In this document: positions 32,666-36,891 of the stretch, piece after piece
Position numbering within the stretch: the stretch's first letter is position 1
Layout: each line of letters starts with the position of its first letter
DNA from: Acidobacteriota bacterium
GTDB lineage: Bacteria; Acidobacteriota; Terriglobia; Terriglobales; Acidobacteriaceae
NCBI GenBank assembly: GCA_019241535.1
Contig: JAFAWX010000050.1
Span: 1 to 36,891, forward strand
DNA length: 36,891 bases
Reading direction: 5' to 3'
Notes under the pieces: generated by a model
What the model was told of the DNA's origin: nothing
Database searches by the model: none
What the model saw: the letters and a program-made list of their open reading frames with translations, nothing else
Program-made: the position numbers and the translations under genes

Positions 32666-34060
32666 TTGAACCTGGTGTTTCGTCGTAATACGATTCGTTC
32701 TATTCACCCTATGATTCGTTTTTCCCGACTTTACTTTCATCCCGCTTCCCTCCTCGGAGCGCTGCTGTTTCTGAGCGCATTGCCTGGCTTGGCGCAGGAC
32801 TGGATCAAGACCGGTACCGGCCTGGGTGTTGAAAGAGTACGCATCGCGGTGCCCGAATTCAAGGCGGCGAATGCTGACCCCAGGAATGGTGAGCTCCTGA
32901 AAACATTCAACGACACCCTGTGGAACGATCTGGCGAACGCCGGCATCTTCGACCTGGTCTCAAAAAGTTTTTATCCGCTCGGCCAGGTCGGCTCGCCTTC
33001 GGACGTAAAGTTTGAAACCTGGAATGCGCCGCCGCCCAACGCCGCCATGCTTGCCTTCGGAAATCTCGGCGCAGCCGCGAACAATGTGACCGTCCAAGGC
33101 TGGCTGGACGACGTGAAGAACGTCAGCTCCCCGCAGGTCCTCGCCAAACAATACAGCGACAGCGCCACCACGCAGGCGGCACGGACCATTGCTCATAAAT
33201 TTGCCGATGAGATCATCTTTCGCCTGGGTGGCGGCATTAACGGCATTGCCGAAACCCAGATCTTTTATGTCAGCGCCCGCGGTGGCCGCAAAGAAATCTG
33301 GGCGATGGACTATGACGGAGCCAGTCAGCACCCGGTAACCACCCTGGGAACCATCTCTTTGTCTCCTCACATCTCCCCCGATGGCTCGCGCCTGGCTTTC
33401 AGCTCCTTTACCGGATCGGGGTGGGAAATTCGCATGTTTTCCTTCGACTTAAATCGCCTGGTCTCTTTCCCGCGCTTCGGAGCCAGCAACCTTTCCCCTT
33501 CCTGGGCCCCGGACGGCTCCCGGCTGGCGCTCTCATCCTCGCGCTCCGGCGATCCGGAAATCTACATTGTCGACCAGTCGGGTGCCAACCTGCGGCGAAT
33601 TACAAATTCCCGCGGTCCGGATGTTTCGCCTGTGTGGAACCGGAAGACCGCATCGGAAATCGCCTGGGTCAGTGGGCGCAGCGGGCTGCCACAGATTTAC
33701 ATCATGGGCAGCGACGGCACGAACGTTCAGGCTATGACCGATCAGGGCTACGCGGTTTCCCCAGCCTGGTCCCCCAACGGGCAATTCCTGGTGTTTTCCT
33801 GGATGCGTCACTACGGGCCCGGGGCTCCGGGAGCACAGGACATCTACATCATGGACGTGGCCAGCAAACAATGGGTGCAGCTCACGCACGACGGCGGGCG
33901 CAACGATTTCCCTTCGTGGGCACCCGATAACCGGCACATCGTTTTCCAGTCGAACCGATCGGGATCCTTGCAGATCTGGAGCATGCTGGCCGACGGCAGC
34001 AATCAGAAACAGCTGACTACATCGGGCAGCAATTCCGAGCCCGACTGGAGCTGGAAATAG
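32666..34060 (+). CDS. tolB: Tol-Pal system translocation protein TolB
   Basis: TolB is the periplasmic beta-propeller that cycles between Pal and the TolQRA motor. The 464-residue product has a signal peptide (PASLLGALLFLSALPGLAQ), an N-terminal alpha/beta domain (RIAVPEFKAANADPRNGELL) and a propeller of WD40-like PD40 repeats, such as SPHISPDGSRLAFSSFTGSG, SWAPDGSRLALSSSRSGDPE and SPAWSPNGQFLVFSW. TTG 32666 is chosen because AGGAGA lies 5 nt before it, although it makes a long n-region. ATG 32711 would give a textbook signal peptide but has no ribosome site. It follows the tolA/tonB-like gene by 37 bp. Confidence 0.93.
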   Translation: MNLVFRRNTIRSIHPMIRFSRLYFHPASLLGALLFLSALPGLAQDWIKTGTGLGVERVRIAVPEFKAANADPRNGELLKTFNDTLWNDLANAGIFDLVSKSFYPLGQVGSPSDVKFETWNAPPPNAAMLAFGNLGAAANNVTVQGWLDDVKNVSSPQVLAKQYSDSATTQAARTIAHKFADEIIFRLGGGINGIAETQIFYVSARGGRKEIWAMDYDGASQHPVTTLGTISLSPHISPDGSRLAFSSFTGSGWEIRMFSFDLNRLVSFPRFGASNLSPSWAPDGSRLALSSSRSGDPEIYIVDQSGANLRRITNSRGPDVSPVWNRKTASEIAWVSGRSGLPQIYIMGSDGTNVQAMTDQGYAVSPAWSPNGQFLVFSWMRHYGPGAPGAQDIYIMDVASKQWVQLTHDGGRNDFPSWAPDNRHIVFQSNRSGSLQIWSMLADGSNQKQLTTSGSNSEPDWSWK

Positions 34061-34169
34061 ATTTCTCGTTTGAGGTTGTTGTGGGTTCCGGATACCTCTG
34101 GGGAGGAGCAAGAGTCCCGACCAGAATGAACCGCGTGTCTGCGGACGCGCAAACGATGGGAGGAGGAAA

Positions 34170-34907
34170 TTGAAGCAGCTAAAACTGAGATGTTTCGCCC
34201 TTGTATTCGCGCTGGGTGCGATTCTCGTCCTCGGCGCGTGCCACAAAAAGACGCCACCACCGCCACCGCCGCCGCCGCCAGCTGCAAGCGCACCGACGGC
34301 CTCTCTCACGGCGAATCCCGAGACCATTGATCGGGGCCAGTCTTCGACTCTGACCTGGCAGACGGCAAATGCCACCGACGTCAGCATTGAGGGCGTAGGG
34401 GCGGTCCAGGCCAGCGGCTCGCAGTCGGTCACCCCGACCGAGTCGACAACCTATACCCTTAGCGCTCATGGTCCGGGCGGAACCCAGAGCGCGACGGCGC
34501 GCGTCACGGTAAACGCACCGCCTCCCCCGACACCGACGCCGCAGACCAACCTGACCGAAGAGCAGATGTTCGCGCAAAATGTCAAAGACATCTACTTTGA
34601 TTATGATAAGGCCGACATCCGCCCCGATCAGCAGGCTTCTCTGCAGGCGGACGCAGCTTTCCTGCAGCAGCATCCGACCATGCCCTTGACCATCGAGGGA
34701 CACTGTGATGAAAGGGGCTCGACGGAATACAACCTCGCACTGGGCGACAACCGCGCCAGCGCGGTGAAGAATGCTTTGGCGGCGGCAGGGGTTTCCGGCG
34801 ACCGCATGAAGACGGTGAGCTACGGCAAAGAAAAGCCGTTCTGCACCGAGTCGACGGAAGCCTGCTGGCAGCAGAACCGGCGCGGGCATTTCGTCTATTC
34901 TAAGTAA
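34170..34907 (+). CDS. pal: Peptidoglycan-associated lipoprotein Pal with an inserted Ig-like domain
   Basis: Pal anchors the outer membrane to peptidoglycan. The 245-residue product has a lipoprotein signal (VFALGAILVLGAC, lipidated C24), then nine prolines in a row. An Ig-like beta-rich domain (about residues 43-115: GQSSTLTWQTANATDVSIEG, TYTLSAHGPGGTQSATARV) comes next, then a second Pro/Thr linker, and finally the OmpA-C peptidoglycan-binding domain (DIYFDYDKADIRPDQQASL, LTIEGHCDERGSTEYNLALG, SAVKNALAAAGVSGDRM). The usual Pal has no Ig-like module, so the lipoprotein is long. Start is TTG with AGGAGG 3 nt before it. A strong terminator follows. Confidence 0.93.
   Translation: MKQLKLRCFALVFALGAILVLGACHKKTPPPPPPPPPAASAPTASLTANPETIDRGQSSTLTWQTANATDVSIEGVGAVQASGSQSVTPTESTTYTLSAHGPGGTQSATARVTVNAPPPPTPTPQTNLTEEQMFAQNVKDIYFDYDKADIRPDQQASLQADAAFLQQHPTMPLTIEGHCDERGSTEYNLALGDNRASAVKNALAAAGVSGDRMKTVSYGKEKPFCTESTEACWQQNRRGHFVYSK
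34254..34280 (+). repeat. CCN triplet run encoding nine prolines in Pal
   Basis: Nine consecutive proline codons (CCA/CCG) form a short GC-rich triplet tract just after the lipidation cysteine. Such tracts can slip during replication and change linker length. In the protein it forms a stiff spacer between the membrane anchor and the Ig-like domain. Confidence 0.75.
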
Positions 34908-34945
34908 CCGACCTCCTCAAGGCGAGGCGTCCGACGGTTCATCAG

Positions 34946-34975
34946 AGAGGCGGCAGGGTCTGCCGCCTCTTTTCT
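34946..34975 (+). terminator. Intrinsic terminator after the tol-pal operon
   Basis: AGAGGCGGCAG (34946-34956) pairs perfectly over 11 bp with CTGCCGCCTCT (34960-34970) around a 3-base GGT loop, followed by TTTTCT. It starts 38 bp after the pal stop codon and separates the tol-pal operon from dnaE. Confidence 0.9.
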
Positions 34976-35113
34976 CCGCAGCCCGCTTCCGGGTGCATCC
35001 TCGTCCGGCGTCTGCCTATTTAGCCCCGCCAAAAGGGACGCGGTTTTCCAATATTCGGAGGGTTTTTCCACTTTGGCGCCCAATCAGCAGCACAGTAAAA
35101 TTAAGGCAAGCGC

Positions 35114-36891
35114 ATGCCGGAATTTGTTCACCTTCATCTCCACACCGACTACTCCATGCTCGACGGTGCTTGCGATCTGGAGAAGCTCTGTCAGCGCGTA
35201 AAAGAGCTGGGCATGCCGGCCGTGGCTATGACCGACCACGGCAATATTTTTGGCGCCGTGCACTTTGTGAACGCCGCAAAGGCTGCCGGCATCAAGCCGA
35301 TCATCGGATGTGAGCTTTATGTCTGCAAGAAGCCGGATCACCGCATCGAGCGCATGCCTGCGGACGGCGACACGTATAACCATTTGTTGGTGCTCGCTGA
35401 AAACGAGGAAGGTTACCGCAATCTGGTAAAAATCACCTCCGAAGCTTCTCTCCACGGCGTCTATTACAAGCCCCGAGTCAGCAAGCGCTTTTTGTCCGAG
35501 CATGCGCGCGGATTGATTGCCCTTTCCGGATGCCTGAAGGGCGAGGTCGCCGAATGCCTGACTGAGCCCAACTACTCGGCCGCCCGCCGGGCGGCGGCTG
35601 AGTATGCGGACATTTTCGGGCCGCAAAATTTCTTTCTCGAGATTCAGGACCAGGGCTTGGAGATGGAGCAACGCATCCACGCCGATCTGTTCCGCCTGGA
35701 GAAGGATCTTGGCCTGCCTGTGGTTGCAACCAACGACAGCCATTATCTGACCGCCGACGACGCCTACGCCCAAGACGTCATGGTCTGTATCCAGACTGGC
35801 AAGAGCATTCAGGATCCGAACCGCATGAAGTTTCCCGGTTCTGGGTTTTATGTCAAGAGTGGCGGGGAAATGTACCAGGTATTCAAGGACGATCCCCGCG
35901 TGCTGTCGCGGACCATGGAGATCGCCGACCGCTGCCACGTGCATCTTGAGAAAATTAGTAATCCCTTTCCCCATTTCGATGTCCCCGGCTCTTACACCCT
36001 GGACACCTATCTGGAGCACATTACCCGGCAGGGGTTTGCGCGCCGCCTGGAGACGATTCGGCCGGCCGCATCGGCCGGCGCCCTGAAGCACGCAATCGCC
36101 GAGTATGAGCAGCGGTTGCGACAGGAAATAGCCATCATCCAACAAATGAAGTTTTCCGGTTATTTCCTTATTGTTTGGGACTTTATTCGCTACGCCAAGG
36201 AGCACGATATTCCCGTCGGCCCGGGCCGCGGCTCGGCCGCCGGTTCTCTGGTTTCCTACGCTCTCGGTATCACCGATATCGACCCCCTCGAGCATGAACT
36301 GCTCTTCGAACGCTTCCTCAATCCGGAACGCATTTCCATGCCTGACATCGACATCGATTTCTGCATGAACCGGCGGGGGGAGGTGATTGATTACGTCACT
36401 CGCAAATACGGACGCGAAAACGTTGCCCAGATCATTACCTTCGGCACCATGCAGGCCAAGGCGGCGATCAAGGACGTGGGGCGGGCCATGGACATCCCTT
36501 ACAGCGACGTCGACCGCATCGCCAAGATGGTGCCCGCCACGCTCAACATCAAGCTGGAGACGGCGGTGAAGGAATCGCCGGCGCTCGCGCAGGCGTACGA
36601 AAGCGACCGGCAGGTACGACAGCTGATTGACATTGCCAAGAAACTGGAGGGACTGGTTCGAAACGCAGGCATGCATGCGGCCGGGGTGGTGATCTCGCCC
36701 CGGCCCTTGAACGAACTCGTTCCCCTGCACAAAACCAAGAACAACGAAATCGTCACCGCGTTCGACATGGTGGCCATCGAGAAAATGGGTCTACTCAAGA
36801 TGGATTTTCTCGGGCTGACCGCGCTCACCATTCTCGACGACACCCTCAAGCTGATACGACAGACACGAAACGAGCGGGTAGAACTGAACGC
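35114..36891 (+). CDS. dnaE: DNA polymerase III alpha subunit, N-terminal half (partial)
   Basis: DnaE is the replicative polymerase subunit. The first 592 codons are present; the right edge cuts the gene, which is about 1160 residues in E. coli. The N-terminal PHP domain keeps its metal-binding signature (HLHLHTDYSMLDG; MTDHGNIFGAVHF), so it is probably not degenerate. The palm has GPGRGSAAGS at residues 369-378 and the catalytic aspartates in PDIDIDF at 410-416 (D411, D413, D415 region). NAGMHAAGVVIS follows. ATG 35114 has AAGG upstream. The gene lies beyond the pal terminator; its own promoter is probably in the gap after 34976. A 548-codon open frame on the opposite strand is a shadow of it. 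Confidence 0.95.
   Translation, partial: MPEFVHLHLHTDYSMLDGACDLEKLCQRVKELGMPAVAMTDHGNIFGAVHFVNAAKAAGIKPIIGCELYVCKKPDHRIERMPADGDTYNHLLVLAENEEGYRNLVKITSEASLHGVYYKPRVSKRFLSEHARGLIALSGCLKGEVAECLTEPNYSAARRAAAEYADIFGPQNFFLEIQDQGLEMEQRIHADLFRLEKDLGLPVVATNDSHYLTADDAYAQDVMVCIQTGKSIQDPNRMKFPGSGFYVKSGGEMYQVFKDDPRVLSRTMEIADRCHVHLEKISNPFPHFDVPGSYTLDTYLEHITRQGFARRLETIRPAASAGALKHAIAEYEQRLRQEIAIIQQMKFSGYFLIVWDFIRYAKEHDIPVGPGRGSAAGSLVSYALGITDIDPLEHELLFERFLNPERISMPDIDIDFCMNRRGEVIDYVTRKYGRENVAQIITFGTMQAKAAIKDVGRAMDIPYSDVDRIAKMVPATLNIKLETAVKESPALAQAYESDRQVRQLIDIAKKLEGLVRNAGMHAAGVVISPRPLNELVPLHKTKNNEIVTAFDMVAIEKMGLLKMDFLGLTALTILDDTLKLIRQTRNERVELN

Noticed and set aside
35084-36730. 548-codon open frame on the minus strand
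   Set aside because: It is a full shadow of dnaE, whose PHP and catalytic motifs are clear on the plus strand; the antisense product has no family features.
1-36891. CRISPR arrays, insertion sequences, prophage genes or rRNA
   Set aside because: No regularly spaced repeats, transposase motifs, phage structural genes or rRNA-like blocks were seen on reading the window.

Overview
The window looks like a chromosomal stretch of a GC-rich, Gram-negative, respiring bacterium. Complex I genes, an outer-membrane Tol-Pal system and a phosphate uptake locus sit together, and all read as housekeeping genes. The gene style (a Geobacter-like NuoG, a FHA-GAF-SpoIIE phosphatase, a PRC-barrel protein, a TonB-like protein in the TolA position, many TTG/GTG starts) suggests Acidobacteriota. 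That placement is an inference from gene content, not a measured one.

Layout. (1) 1-10982, plus strand: the 3' part of a nuo operon, with the tail of nuoE followed by nuoF, G, H, J, K, L, M and N, tightly packed with stop/start overlaps. nuoI is missing between nuoH and nuoJ. (2) 10983-14405: a gene-poor gap, then two minus-strand genes, an exported beta-propeller protein and a large MscS-type channel. (3) 14406-22412, plus strand: a phosphate block with an extra PhoU-domain gene, pstS, pstC, pstA, pstB, phoU, and a PhoB/PhoR-type two-component pair. An 18-bp perfect palindrome lies in the divergent mscS/phoU-like gap. A 16-bp near-identical element precedes both pstS and pstC. (4) 22464-24401, minus strand: an ArnT/PMT-like membrane glycosyltransferase whose upstream in-frame sequence is a relic of a superfamily II helicase. 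(5) 24866-27534, plus strand: a molybdopterin oxidoreductase, a cytochrome b561-type membrane protein, an ECF sigma factor and an anti-sigma factor with an unusual C-terminal Cys/His module. (6) 27865-30538, minus strand: a FHA-GAF-SpoIIE phosphatase, and a PRC-barrel protein with its own terminator. (7) 30718-34907, plus strand: tolQ, tolR, a tolA/tonB-like gene, tolB and pal, closed by a strong terminator. (8) 35114 to the window end: the first 592 codons of dnaE.

How it works together. Blocks 1 and 5 are redox modules, proton-pumping NADH oxidation and a probable quinone-linked periplasmic reductase or oxidase. Block 3 imports phosphate and senses it through PstSCAB-PhoU to PhoR-PhoB. Block 7 couples proton motive force to outer-membrane constriction. 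No CRISPR array, intact transposon, prophage or RNA gene was recognised. The less ordinary parts are the missing nuoI beside a ferredoxin-extended NuoG, the anti-sigma factor with an Ada-like zinc module, the shared Pho-box-like element, the palindrome, the helicase relic and a possible frameshifted small gene near 27.7 kb.
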